DNA of 64,000 bases, taken from contig NZ_JH976537.1 of assembly GCF_000309385.1 (NCBI RefSeq), positions 3,156,540 through 3,220,539 of the forward strand. The letters run 5' to 3'. The stretch comes from Nodosilinea nodulosa PCC 7104 (lineage in GTDB: Bacteria; Cyanobacteriota; Cyanobacteriia; Phormidesmidales; Phormidesmidaceae). Position numbers and translations under genes: made by a program. Shown piece after piece: positions 45,375 through 54,356 of this stretch (positions are counted from its first letter, which is position 1; the number at the start of each line of letters is the position of its first letter). The notes beneath the pieces are model-generated. The model did not search any database. It was not told the origin of the DNA and saw nothing but the letters and a program-made list of their open reading frames with translations.

Positions 45375-46397
45375 GTGAATCAGGAACCAAAACAGATCGC
45401 CCGTCAGTCGGGGCTCCGCTATGTGACGGACCAGCAGCCCGGCCTGACCCGGAAGAAGTCAGGCCGAGGGTTTAGCTACTTCGACGTGAATGGGGAACTG
45501 ATTCGCGATCGCAGCGAGCGCGATCGCATCCAGAAAATCGTCATTCCCCCCGCCTGGGAAGATGTGTGGATTTGTCCCTTTGAGGATGGCCATCTCCAGG
45601 CCACCGGTCGCGATGCCAAGGGCCGCAAGCAGTACCGCTACCACACCGATTGGCAGCGGATTCGCAACCTGGCCAAGTTCGATCGCATGATTCCCTTTGG
45701 AGAGGCGCTGAGCGATATTCGTCAGCAGACCAACAAACACCTGAAGCTGGAAGGCCTACCGCGCGAAAAAGTGCTCGCCCTAGTCGTTCGCCTGCTGGAA
45801 ACGACGCTGATTCGGGTCGGCAATGTGGCCTACGCCCGCTCTAACCAGTCCTACGGGCTCACCACGTTGCGCACTCGCCATGTCACCATTGAGGGCCATC
45901 AGGTCAACTTTGAGTTTACGGGCAAGAGCGGGGTTGAACACAGCATCGAGCTGGCCGACAGGCGACTCACTAAAATCATCAAACAGTGTTACGAAATACC
46001 GGGCTACACCGTCTTTCAATACTTCGACGACGACGGCAACAAGCAGCAGGTCGATTCTGGAGATGTCAACGACTACCTGCAGCACATCACCGGCGAAGAC
46101 TTTACGGCGAAGGAATTTCGCACCTGGGCGGGGACAACCCTAGCAGCGCAGGAGCTGACCGCCATGGCCCTACGGCAGGCGGAAGCCCCGGACAGCAAGC
46201 AGGTCACCGCAGCGATCAAAGCCGTGGCCAAGCAGCTGGGGAACCGCCCCGCCACCTGCCGTAAATACTACGTCCATCCCAGGGTGCCTGAAATCTATTT
46301 GGCGGGTGAGTTAGTTCCCCTAATGCAGGCCACCTGCGAAACGATTAAACATTTAGACCCCCACGAATGCGCCGTTTTGAAACTGCTGACCTCGTAG
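45375..46397 (+). CDS. DNA topoisomerase IB (poxvirus-like type)
   Basis: Relaxes supercoiled DNA by nicking one strand through a 3'-phosphotyrosine. The 340-residue product has the N-terminal domain (KSGRGFSYFDVNGELIRDRS, IPPAWEDVWICP, GHLQATGRDAKGRKQYRYH). The catalytic domain follows, with KVLALVVRLLETTLIRVGN and YGLTTLRTRHVTI, which carries a catalytic Arg. FRTWAGTTLAA and the active-site Tyr region CRKYYVHPRVPEIYLAGEL are also present. The start is GTG at 45375. Such genes occur in scattered bacteria, and their distribution suggests horizontal spread. The flanks show no mobile element. Confidence 0.92.
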   Translation: MNQEPKQIARQSGLRYVTDQQPGLTRKKSGRGFSYFDVNGELIRDRSERDRIQKIVIPPAWEDVWICPFEDGHLQATGRDAKGRKQYRYHTDWQRIRNLAKFDRMIPFGEALSDIRQQTNKHLKLEGLPREKVLALVVRLLETTLIRVGNVAYARSNQSYGLTTLRTRHVTIEGHQVNFEFTGKSGVEHSIELADRRLTKIIKQCYEIPGYTVFQYFDDDGNKQQVDSGDVNDYLQHITGEDFTAKEFRTWAGTTLAAQELTAMALRQAEAPDSKQVTAAIKAVAKQLGNRPATCRKYYVHPRVPEIYLAGELVPLMQATCETIKHLDPHECAVLKLLTS

Positions 46398-46575
46398 GAT
46401 ATTTTCTAGGCAGAGGGCTTTGCTTCAATCTCTCGACCCAGGCAGCCTTTTAGCCTTTGGGGCAACGGCTATACCACCGCTGACGGCCCAGATCGTTTAC
46501 ATTTGCCATAGCAAAACTGATGATGGGCTCAGGCTGGCTCTGCGCCAGGGCCATTTGCTCTCTTTCTCTACAGCT

Positions 46576-47211
46576 ATGACTTCCCCCAACCGGATTTTGG
46601 TGCTCTTTGCCCACCCTGCCCTCCACAAATCGCGCATTAACCGTCAGCTGGTGAGCGCGATCGCCGATCTAGAGGGGGTCACCATCAACGACCTCTACGA
46701 GGAGTACCCCGACTTTCACATTGACGTCAAGCGCGAGCAGCAGCTGCTAGTCGACCACGATATTGTGGTGTGGCAGCACCCCTTCTACTGGTACAGCAGC
46801 CCCGCCCTGCTCAAAGAGTGGCAAGATCTGGTGCTGGAATACGGCTTTGCCTACGGCCACCAGGGCACCGCCCTGCACGGCAAAAAATGCCTCTCCGCGA
46901 TCTCTACGGGCGGCACTCCCGACGCCTACCGGCGCGAGGGCTACAACTACTACACCATCACCGAGCTGCTGGCCCCCTTTGCCCAGACCGCGCGGCTGTG
47001 CGGCATGGTCTATCTGCCGCCGTTCGTGGTCCACGGCACCCACCAGCTGAGCGATGGCCCAGAAATTGGCGATCGCGCCCAGGACTACCGCACCCTGCTT
47101 CAGGCTCTGCGAGATGACCAGATCAACTGGGCGGCGCTGGCCGACCGGACCCAGATCAATCAAGACTTGAGCCAGATTCTGCTGACCCCCGAGGTGGCCC
47201 CCCATGCATAG
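46576..47211 (+). CDS. NAD(P)H-dependent flavin oxidoreductase, KefF/MdaB family
   Basis: 211 residues from the ATG at 46576; an earlier in-frame region back to 46420 does not look coding. The flavodoxin-like fold shows in RILVLFAHPALHKSRINRQL, YPDFHIDVKREQQLLVDHDI and WQHPFYWYSSPALLKEWQDL. The GTALHGKKCLSAISTGG segment binds flavin. In Escherichia coli KefF is the quinone reductase subunit that activates the KefC potassium efflux system. Here the gene overlaps a KefB/C-like antiporter gene by eight bases, which supports the same partnership. Confident in family; the KefF role is by context. Confidence 0.9.
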   Translation: MTSPNRILVLFAHPALHKSRINRQLVSAIADLEGVTINDLYEEYPDFHIDVKREQQLLVDHDIVVWQHPFYWYSSPALLKEWQDLVLEYGFAYGHQGTALHGKKCLSAISTGGTPDAYRREGYNYYTITELLAPFAQTARLCGMVYLPPFVVHGTHQLSDGPEIGDRAQDYRTLLQALRDDQINWAALADRTQINQDLSQILLTPEVAPHA

Positions 47212-49078
47212 CGACAGCTTTTTCTATCAGGCCTTTATTTATCTGATGGCGGCGGTGCTGTCGGTGCCTGTGGCCAAGCGGCTGGGGCTGGGCTCGGTGC
47301 TGGGCTACCTGATCGCCGGGGTGCTGATCGGCCCCTTTGTGCTGGGGCTGGTGGGCCAGTCGGAAGACATTCTGCACTTCGCCGAATTTGGCGTGGTGAT
47401 GATGCTGTTTTTGATCGGCCTGGAGCTGCGCCCCTCGCTGCTGTGGCAGCTGCGGGGGCCAATTTTGGGGCTGGGGGGGTTGCAGGTGGCGGTGACCACC
47501 GGGGCGATCGCGATCGTATCGGTGCTGGCGGGTCTGCCCTGGACCATGGCCCTGGCCATCGGCATGATTTTGGCCCTGTCTTCGACGGCGATCGTGCTGC
47601 AAACCCTGAACGAAAAGGGCCTGATGAAAACCGAGGCGGGGCAGGCTTCCTTTTCGGTACTGCTGTTTCAAGATATTGCCGTAATTCCCATGCTGGCTCT
47701 GCTGCCGCTGCTGGAGATGGGCCATACTGCTGCGGCGAATAGCGTGGTGCTGGTGGCCACCGCCGAAGCGGGCAGTGGCAGGCCCGGCTGGCAGCAAACC
47801 CTGCTGGTGATGGGGGCGGTGGGGGGCATCATTGTGGCCGGGCGGTTTTTGATGCAGCCGGTGTTTCGCTTCATTGCCGATACCCGCCTGCGGGAGATGT
47901 TTACGGCCACGGCCCTGCTGCTGGTGGTAGGCATTACCCTGATCATGGAGCTGGTGGGGCTGTCGCCCGCCCTGGGCACCTTTGTCGCCGGGGTGGTGCT
48001 GGCCGACAACGAGTATCGCCACGAGCTAGAAACCGACATCGAACCCTTCAAGGGCCTGCTGCTGGGCCTGTTTTTTATCTCCGTGGGGGCCAGCATTGAC
48101 TTCAACGTGCTGGCCCGCCAGCCGCTGCTGATTTTTGGCCTGGTTTTGGGACTCATGCTGATCAAAGGGCTGGTGCTGTTTGGCCTGGGTCGGTTTTTCA
48201 AGCAGTCGCTTAGCCAGAATCTTTTGTTTGCCATGGCCCTGGCCCAGGGGGGCGAGTTTTGCTTTGTGCTGTTTTCCTTTGCCCAGCAGAGCCGGGTGCT
48301 GCCGCCAGACATCACTGCGCCCTTGGTGGTGGTGGTGGCTCTGTCGATGGCGCTCACGCCTCTGGTGATGATGGCCAATGAGCGGCTGGTGCAGCCCCGA
48401 TTTGCGGAGCGGGGCGATGACCGGGAACCCGACACCATCAACGATGGCGAAACTCCGGTGATTATCGCGGGCTTTGGCCGATTTGGCCAGATTGTCGGGC
48501 GGCTGCTGATTGCCAACGGCGTTCGGGCCACGGTGCTCGACCACGATCCGGCCACCATTGACCTGCTGCGCCAGTTTGGCCACAAGGTGTTTTACGGCGA
48601 CTCGTCGCGGATTGAGCTGCTCCACGCGGCGGGGGCCGCCGAGGCCAAACTGTTTGTGATGGCGATCGACGACGCGGAGCGATCGCTGCAAACCATCGAC
48701 CTGGTGCAAAAGCATTTCCCCCACCTGAAGATTTTGGCGAGGGCAATTGACCGCCGCCACGCCTACGATCTGCTGCGCCGCAACGTGGTGGTGGTAGAGC
48801 GAGAAACCTTCGAGTCGGCTCTGAGTATGGGGGCTGAAGCGCTGAAGCTACTGGGCTTTCGCGCCTACCAGGCTCACCGGGCGGCCCGCATTTTTCGCCA
48901 CCACGACATCAAGGCCATGCGCGAGATGGCCGAGATCGACGACATGTCGAAGCTGGTGGCTAGGTCGCAGCAGCTCTCCGCCGACCTGGAGGATGTGCTG
49001 CAATCCGACAGCTTCGATCTGCCCCAAGAGGTCGATCAGGCCTGGGATACCACGGCGCTGCGAAAGCAGGGAGCGTAA
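47204..49078 (+). CDS. Monovalent cation:proton antiporter, KefB/KefC type (CPA2)
   Basis: 624 residues. The membrane part (about 1-385) has some 12 hydrophobic segments with RLGLGSVLGYLIAGVLIGP, LGLVGQSEDILHFAEFGVVM and ALSSTAIVLQTL of the CPA2 family. The cytosolic TrkA-N (RCK) domain (about 418-535) begins VIIAGFGRFGQIVGRLLIAN, with the nucleotide-binding GxGxxG and the VLDHDPATIDLL acidic end. It probably lets potassium out in exchange for protons under electrophile stress or pH change. It is translationally coupled to the KefF-like gene upstream. Start ATG 47204. Confidence 0.94.
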   Translation: MHSDSFFYQAFIYLMAAVLSVPVAKRLGLGSVLGYLIAGVLIGPFVLGLVGQSEDILHFAEFGVVMMLFLIGLELRPSLLWQLRGPILGLGGLQVAVTTGAIAIVSVLAGLPWTMALAIGMILALSSTAIVLQTLNEKGLMKTEAGQASFSVLLFQDIAVIPMLALLPLLEMGHTAAANSVVLVATAEAGSGRPGWQQTLLVMGAVGGIIVAGRFLMQPVFRFIADTRLREMFTATALLLVVGITLIMELVGLSPALGTFVAGVVLADNEYRHELETDIEPFKGLLLGLFFISVGASIDFNVLARQPLLIFGLVLGLMLIKGLVLFGLGRFFKQSLSQNLLFAMALAQGGEFCFVLFSFAQQSRVLPPDITAPLVVVVALSMALTPLVMMANERLVQPRFAERGDDREPDTINDGETPVIIAGFGRFGQIVGRLLIANGVRATVLDHDPATIDLLRQFGHKVFYGDSSRIELLHAAGAAEAKLFVMAIDDAERSLQTIDLVQKHFPHLKILARAIDRRHAYDLLRRNVVVVERETFESALSMGAEALKLLGFRAYQAHRAARIFRHHDIKAMREMAEIDDMSKLVARSQQLSADLEDVLQSDSFDLPQEVDQAWDTTALRKQGA

Positions 49079-49200
49079 TTTATGGGGATGTGGCCCTGAA
49101 TTGAGGCTACGAGAAGTCAAGGCTTTCAGCAATCACAAAATGCTTATTTTAGTGCCATGCATCCATGGGCTTTAAAGTTTGGGTAGACTTCTGCCCAAAG

Positions 49201-49563
49201 TCAGTGGTGGTTGAGGAGTTTGACAATTTTTCCCATCAAGACCTCAGGCTCTATGGGTTTTGTAATGTGAGCCTGAAATCCTGCCTGAAGTGCTTTTTGT
49301 TGATCAAAGTCTCTTGCGTAAGCCGTGAGGGCGATCGCCGGAATCATGCCGCCTTGATGGTGAGGACGCGATCGAATCTGCTGGATCAGCATATAGCCAT
49401 CCATTTCAGGCATGCCCACATCACTCACTAATACATCGGGAATGGATTGGTCAAGAGATTGCAGGGCTTCACAACCAGACGCAACGGCGGTTACTCTCGC
49501 TCCATTTTGCTCTAGCAAAAATGCCTGAAACTCACGGGCATCGGTCTCATCATCCACCAGCAA
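49201..49563 (-). CDS. Response-regulator receiver domain, probably the detached end of the hybrid kinase
   Basis: 120 residues from a TTG at 49563, but this start cuts off the first beta strand. The frame is open upstream and reads PEVPLSNLKILLVDDETDAR, which is how a receiver domain is normally joined to a kinase. The acidic pair DD, the phospho-acceptor in DVLVSDVGMPEMDGY, the Thr (AIALTAYAR) and the Lys (ITKPIEP) are all present. With no real start codon and the kinase ending 15 bases before it in another frame, this is most likely the C-terminal domain of one hybrid histidine kinase separated by a one-base frameshift. Confidence 0.85.
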   Translation of the reverse strand: MLVDDETDAREFQAFLLEQNGARVTAVASGCEALQSLDQSIPDVLVSDVGMPEMDGYMLIQQIRSRPHHQGGMIPAIALTAYARDFDQQKALQAGFQAHITKPIEPEVLMGKIVKLLNHH

Positions 49564-49577
49564 AATTTTCAGATTGC

Positions 49578-52500
49578 TTAAAGGAACCTCTGGGCAAAAC
49601 TGCGGAGAGGTCGCTCTGGCTCATTTAGTTGCTCGTGGAGGTTGACGGGTATCTGCACAGTAAAGATTGCGCCTTGGTTCTCCCCCTTACTCTCTGCCCA
49701 AACGGTACCTCCGTGCATTTCCACAATTTGCTTCACGATCGCTAGCCCTAACCCCAGCCCGCCAAACTTGCGAGTCGTGGTGGCATCTGCCTGGCGAAAA
49801 TACTCAAACACATAGGGTAAAAACGGCAAATCGATGCCTTTTCCAGTATCCGTTACGCGAATTTGAGCCAGGTGATTGAACTGCCGCAGTTCAATTGTTA
49901 CTTGCCCGCCGTTTGGCGTGAACTTAACCGCATTGGTGAGTAAGTTCCAGACTACTTGTTGCAGTCGGGCGGCATCGCCAGTCACCGAAAAGTGCTCAGG
50001 CGTGAGGTTAAGCAAGACTTGAACATTTTTAACCTCTGCTGCCAGTCGCACCGTTTCAACGGCTGCCGTAACTACAAGCGCTAGGCTAACAGGAGCTACC
50101 GTTAAGCTCAACTTGCCCTGCATAATGCGGGAGATGTCCAGGAGATCTTCAATCAGCTGCGTTTGTAGTTTGGCATTGCGCTCGATTATGGTTAGGGCTT
50201 CCCGCTGACGAGCTACATCGAGTTTGCCTTTTTGCAATAGCTGGGTCCAACCAAGAATTGGGTTGAGGGGCGATCTAAGTTCATGGGAAAGGACTGCTAA
50301 AAATTCATCTTTGATCCGGTTTGCCTCCTCAGCCGTTTCCCGTGCGGCCTGTTCACGTTGCAGTAGCTGTTCACGTTCTGCCTCAGCCCGTTTTATGCCA
50401 GTTATGTTGAGAACAGTACCGATGAAGCGGATGGCATTTCCGGCTGGGTTAAAAAATGCTTTCCCCTTCGCCGCAATCCATCGCTCTACCCCATCTTCGA
50501 GGCCGATAGTGCGGTACTCAATATCGTAGTTACCCCCATGCTCGGGATTGAGCGCATGCTGCACCACTTGATCGGTGCGATCGCGGTCTTCTGGATGCAA
50601 CCCTGCCAGGAAGATGTCGTAACTAATGTCTGATTCAGGCGACAGCCCAAACATAGCTTTGCATTGATCGTCCCATTTCAATAGGCCTGTGAGCGGGTTG
50701 AAGTCCCAAGTGCCTAATTTGGCAGATTCTAGTGCCAACCGTAGGCGGCTTTCGCTTTCTTGCAGAGCCGCTTCGGTTTGCTTGCGATCGCTGATATCAA
50801 TAACTGAACCGACGAATCCCTGAAATTGCCCATCGCCTCCAAACCAGGGGCTTGCCGCGTCGATGGCCCAAATGTATTTATTGTCTTTGCCTCGCAAACG
50901 GTACTCTAATCGAAATGCTTGCTGCTGCTCATTGGCCTCTAGAAACCTCCGTTCGGCATCGGCGCGATCGTCAGGATGAGTCTGCTCTAGCCAACCAAAT
51001 CCTAAACCTGTTGCTGGGGTTTGGCCGGTAAAGTCATACCAGCTTTGGCTGAGGTAGGTGCAGTAGCCGTCTGGATTCGTGATCCAAACCATGAAAGGCG
51101 CATGATTGGCCATCCTGCGGAACATCTCTTCGCTGTCTCGCAACAGGTCTTCCGCTTGCTTTTGCTGGGTCATATCTCGCGAAATCGCCACCAGCTGTAC
51201 CACCTGTCCTGCTGAATCTCGAACGGGCGTAATGACGCTATCCCACCATCTTGGGGTGCCTTTGAAGGTGGGACAGCTGCCCTGAAATCGACTGGTGTTG
51301 CCTGCCTTGGCGGCAGCGATCGCGGTTCTCGACGCCTCCTGGGCTTCGCCTGTCCAAAAATTGATCCAACTGGTGTTGAGAACGGGGAGCGGATCGTCAA
51401 TTTCTAATAGGCGACATCCTCCACTACTAATGTAGAGAATTTCACTCTCTAGATTTAAAACTTTGATGCAATCGCTGCTGCTCTCCAGAATGCGCTGCTT
51501 TAGCTCCTCACTTTCTCGCAAAGCAGATTCGGCTTGCTTTAAATCGGTGATGTCAATGGCGGTCCCGTAAATTGTGTGCTCGTCTAGCTGCGGTTTTGCC
51601 TTCCAAAGCAGCCAGCGATAGGAGCCATCTTTGTGCCGATACCGATTTTCAAAGGACAGGGTTTCACTACCCGAGAATAGACTGTCGGTTTCGGAGGTAG
51701 ATGGGTTGATATCATCGGGGTGAACGAAGTCTGTCCAGGGGCGAGAGATCATTTCCTCTACCGTCCAGCCGAGCAATCGTTCGAACGATGGGCTGACCCA
51801 CTGAAAGTAGCCGTCTGCTCCCGTGACCACCTGCAAATCTGAGGTAACGGCAAAAAACCGCTCCCGCTCCCGCTCAACCTGCTGTCGGTTGATCTCAGTC
51901 GCCACTCGGTCGGCGAAGACTGCCAGCAGAGATTCTGCTAAATTCACATGCTCAAGCGGCTTGCTATCCATAACCGCTAACAATCCGAGTACTGCGCCGC
52001 TGGAGTCAAAGAGGGGAATTGCCGCGTAGCTTTCAACGGCGAGGGGCTTGAGCAGGGGGGCATCGGGAAAGTGAGCCTGCACCTGGCGCGGGTAGCAGCA
52101 AACCTGTCGCTGATCAATTACGTCTCCGCAGGGGGTACCTGGCAGGGGATAGGTCAGGTGCTCAACGCGTTGACCGTGGGCATAAATGGCGATCGTGCGC
52201 AGCGTTTTAGGAGCATCGCCCTCAAGTAAGCCAATGTAGGCATAATCTACGTCTAGAGCCTGGGCGAAATGTCGAACCAATGCATCAAAAAAGGCGTCAC
52301 CCGCCACGGTGGCTGTGCCTTGAACAATCGATCGCAGCGCGGCATCGACCTGGGCAACCCGAGTAGCTGCTGATCTCAGCTCCAGCTCATCGACCACCAT
52401 AGCGGCTAAATCAACCAGGGTGGCCTGCTGCTCTGGGGTTAATGGATCGCGAGGCTGACTGTCGAGCAGGCATAACGTGCCTAAATTAAAGCCATCCTGG

Positions 52501-52883
52501 GTGAGCAAAGGCGCACCTGCATAGAACCGCACACCTGGTTCCATCTGCACAAAGGGATTGCAGGCAAAGCGATCGTCGCGGCGGGCATCGGGAATAATCA
52601 GCGGCTTGTTGGTCAGTACGGCAAAACTGCACAGTGTGTCGTTACGCGGCACTTCACTGGCGCCAAAGCCAACGCAAGATTTAAACCAGGCTCTCGATTC
52701 ATCGACCAGCGAAATGAGGGCGGTGGGGATATCAAACAACCGCGCAGCCAGTTGGGTAATGCGATCGAACGCGGCTTCAGAGGGCGTATCGAGGATATTG
52801 TAGCGACGCAGCGCTGCCAATCGTTCGGCTTCGTTTTCGGGGGTAAGGGCCGTGAATTGCTGTTGCGGCAATGCGTCAGACAT
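49578..52883 (-). CDS. GAF/PAS sensor histidine kinase (receiver domain frameshifted off)
   Basis: 1101 residues, no membrane segment, so a cytosolic sensor. Domains in order: GAF (about 28-170), second GAF (about 185-330), four PAS/PAC modules (about 345-840), coiled linker, HisKA with phospho-acceptor His867 in VLSHELRSPLNPILGW, and HATPase (about 960-1085) with NLLTNAVKFTPNGG and GGLGLGLAIVKQIVEMHGG. The second GAF contains two Cys (VCCYPRQ) where chromophore-binding GAFs place one; bilin binding is only a possibility. The last residues, PLRSFAQRFL, come after a TTTT run where the receiver frame would join. The signal and partner are unknown. Confidence 0.9.
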   Translation of the reverse strand: MSDALPQQQFTALTPENEAERLAALRRYNILDTPSEAAFDRITQLAARLFDIPTALISLVDESRAWFKSCVGFGASEVPRNDTLCSFAVLTNKPLIIPDARRDDRFACNPFVQMEPGVRFYAGAPLLTQDGFNLGTLCLLDSQPRDPLTPEQQATLVDLAAMVVDELELRSAATRVAQVDAALRSIVQGTATVAGDAFFDALVRHFAQALDVDYAYIGLLEGDAPKTLRTIAIYAHGQRVEHLTYPLPGTPCGDVIDQRQVCCYPRQVQAHFPDAPLLKPLAVESYAAIPLFDSSGAVLGLLAVMDSKPLEHVNLAESLLAVFADRVATEINRQQVERERERFFAVTSDLQVVTGADGYFQWVSPSFERLLGWTVEEMISRPWTDFVHPDDINPSTSETDSLFSGSETLSFENRYRHKDGSYRWLLWKAKPQLDEHTIYGTAIDITDLKQAESALRESEELKQRILESSSDCIKVLNLESEILYISSGGCRLLEIDDPLPVLNTSWINFWTGEAQEASRTAIAAAKAGNTSRFQGSCPTFKGTPRWWDSVITPVRDSAGQVVQLVAISRDMTQQKQAEDLLRDSEEMFRRMANHAPFMVWITNPDGYCTYLSQSWYDFTGQTPATGLGFGWLEQTHPDDRADAERRFLEANEQQQAFRLEYRLRGKDNKYIWAIDAASPWFGGDGQFQGFVGSVIDISDRKQTEAALQESESRLRLALESAKLGTWDFNPLTGLLKWDDQCKAMFGLSPESDISYDIFLAGLHPEDRDRTDQVVQHALNPEHGGNYDIEYRTIGLEDGVERWIAAKGKAFFNPAGNAIRFIGTVLNITGIKRAEAEREQLLQREQAARETAEEANRIKDEFLAVLSHELRSPLNPILGWTQLLQKGKLDVARQREALTIIERNAKLQTQLIEDLLDISRIMQGKLSLTVAPVSLALVVTAAVETVRLAAEVKNVQVLLNLTPEHFSVTGDAARLQQVVWNLLTNAVKFTPNGGQVTIELRQFNHLAQIRVTDTGKGIDLPFLPYVFEYFRQADATTTRKFGGLGLGLAIVKQIVEMHGGTVWAESKGENQGAIFTVQIPVNLHEQLNEPERPLRSFAQRFL

Positions 52884-53271
52884 ACCTAGCCAGATCGTGG
52901 GTTAAGAGCAAAATTGCAGGGAGCCGTAACCAGGGGTGCGGGTTTAAGCCCGTATGTCTAAATTAGCTTAGCTAATTGGCAATAACCTAGTAGATAGTGT
53001 TCATAGATGTTCGTCAAGGCTGATGCCGTTTTTGTTTGAGCACATCCTCAAAAGGGACTTGCAGCTAAAGGTTGACTCTATGCCGAGAATCTAAGCCATT
53101 GAGTCAACTAGCTATTGAGCGGTGACAAGAACCTGTGCAGCCGCCACCACGGCCTATGCATGGCTGACAAGAGCGATCGCAGCGGTCGATATAGGCTTGT
53201 GAGCGGTAACGAGGGCGATCGTCCTCGATGACGGCATGGCTTGAGGCCGAGATGCTGCGCAGGCTAAGCCC
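52884..53271. other. Intergenic region upstream of the histidine kinase
   Basis: 388 bases without a credible gene. It probably includes the kinase promoter. Two GCGATCG-type words and GAGCGGTGACAAGA / GAGCGGTAACGAGG, an imperfect direct repeat, are the only visible features. Confidence 0.5.
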
Positions 53272-53718
53272 TTAATCGGTCATCAGCTTGGCGTCGCTGA
53301 CGTAGCCCGCCGCGTCGAGCTTAATTACCAGCCATTCGGAGTCAATGCTGATGAACTTGCGCTCTGGCCCCAGCAGGTAGACCAGGTCGTAGTCTGGAAA
53401 GCTCTTTTCCGGCTCGGGCGCACCCAATAGCTCAAGGACGCCAGCCCGAGACCGGCCCAGGAGCAGATACTTCGCCAGCAGCTTATCTACCATGCAGAGA
53501 CGAACATACTGAGGGCCGGAGCTGAGCGCTGGGTCGTTCCACTGGGTGGGGTTGAACTGGGTATAGCCCCGGCAGTGCTGCCACTGCTTGAAGTTTGTTT
53601 GGGCCAGCAGCCCGCCAACCACCACAAACGGAAAGCTGACCACCAGCACGCTCCCAATAATGAGGGCGATCAGCAGGCGGCGGCGGTGTTTGGGTTTTGG
53701 GTTCTGGGCAGGCAGCAT
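53272..53718 (-). CDS. BamE/SmpA-like small membrane-anchored protein
   Basis: 148 residues. A basic N-terminus (PKPKHRRR) and one hydrophobic segment (LLIALIIGSVLVVSFPFVVV) anchor it in a membrane. The soluble C-terminal half (about 80-145) has KYLLLGRSRAGVLELLGAPE, then DLVYLLGPERKFISIDSEWL and VIKLDAAGYVSDAKL. This is the helix, turn and beta-hairpin pattern of the SmpA/OmlA (BamE-like) fold. A real link to outer-membrane protein assembly is unproven; many such proteins have other roles. Confidence 0.7.
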   Translation of the reverse strand: MLPAQNPKPKHRRRLLIALIIGSVLVVSFPFVVVGGLLAQTNFKQWQHCRGYTQFNPTQWNDPALSSGPQYVRLCMVDKLLAKYLLLGRSRAGVLELLGAPEPEKSFPDYDLVYLLGPERKFISIDSEWLVIKLDAAGYVSDAKLMTD

Positions 53719-53815
53719 CGCAAACTGAGGCAGCGGGTCTATCGAAACATACTACCCATGGCCAGCCCAAAATCACCGGGCGGGGGCGCGATCGGAACAG
53801 GGCGATCGCGCCCTT

Positions 53816-53974
53816 CTATATATAGCGCCGCACCATTCGCTCTAGCTGCTGAACCAGCTGCTGAAGTCGCTGGTTTTCGGAGCGCAGGGCTTTGTTCTCG
53901 GCCCGGAGGCGTTGGTTTTCCTGGCGCAGGGTCTGGGGATCTGGGGGTAGCCGTTCTGGCTGTGAAGCGTACAT
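53816..53974 (-). CDS. Small coiled-coil protein (52 aa)
   Basis: 52 residues from the ATG at 53974 (an in-frame start at 54004 is possible). After a short Pro-rich head (SQPERLPPDPQ) it is a single long helix with leucine-zipper-like heptads: LRQENQRLRAENKALRSEN, then LQQLVQQLERMVRRY. The regular heptads over its whole length make a chance frame unlikely. Function unknown; it may form a dimer. Confidence 0.55.
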   Translation of the reverse strand: MYASQPERLPPDPQTLRQENQRLRAENKALRSENQRLQQLVQQLERMVRRYI

Positions 53975-54356
53975 GGTGGGATGTTGTGACGGAGACCAGG
54001 CCACTTCCTGGAGCAGATTCCCCGGCTTTGGCTCCGTGGCTTGGCTATCAATGGCTAAAGAAGCCAGTTTTAGGCCAATCTGAGAGATGATCTATGCCCA
54101 GGGATAGTGGCGCTATAGATCTATTGTGGCTCTTTCAAAAGTCAAGCCAGGAAACTTTAATATTGTGGTCTGCTCGTGTCTTGCGCAGAGGCCAGAAAAC
54201 CCCGGCCAGCCGCAGGCACCTGCACGGTAGGAAAGCCCTTGAACCATGGGTATTGCCCTCCATAAGCTCGGCGGGCTAGTTCAATTATGCAGTTAAATGG
54301 GGGATGGTTCTGGATGCCGCCCTGGCCCAGATGCTGTTCATCTTCTGCGAGGCCCT
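53975..54356. other. Intergenic region upstream of murJ
   Basis: About 380 bases with no credible gene on either strand. GAGG at 54349-54352 is the likely murJ ribosome-binding site. Confidence 0.5.
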
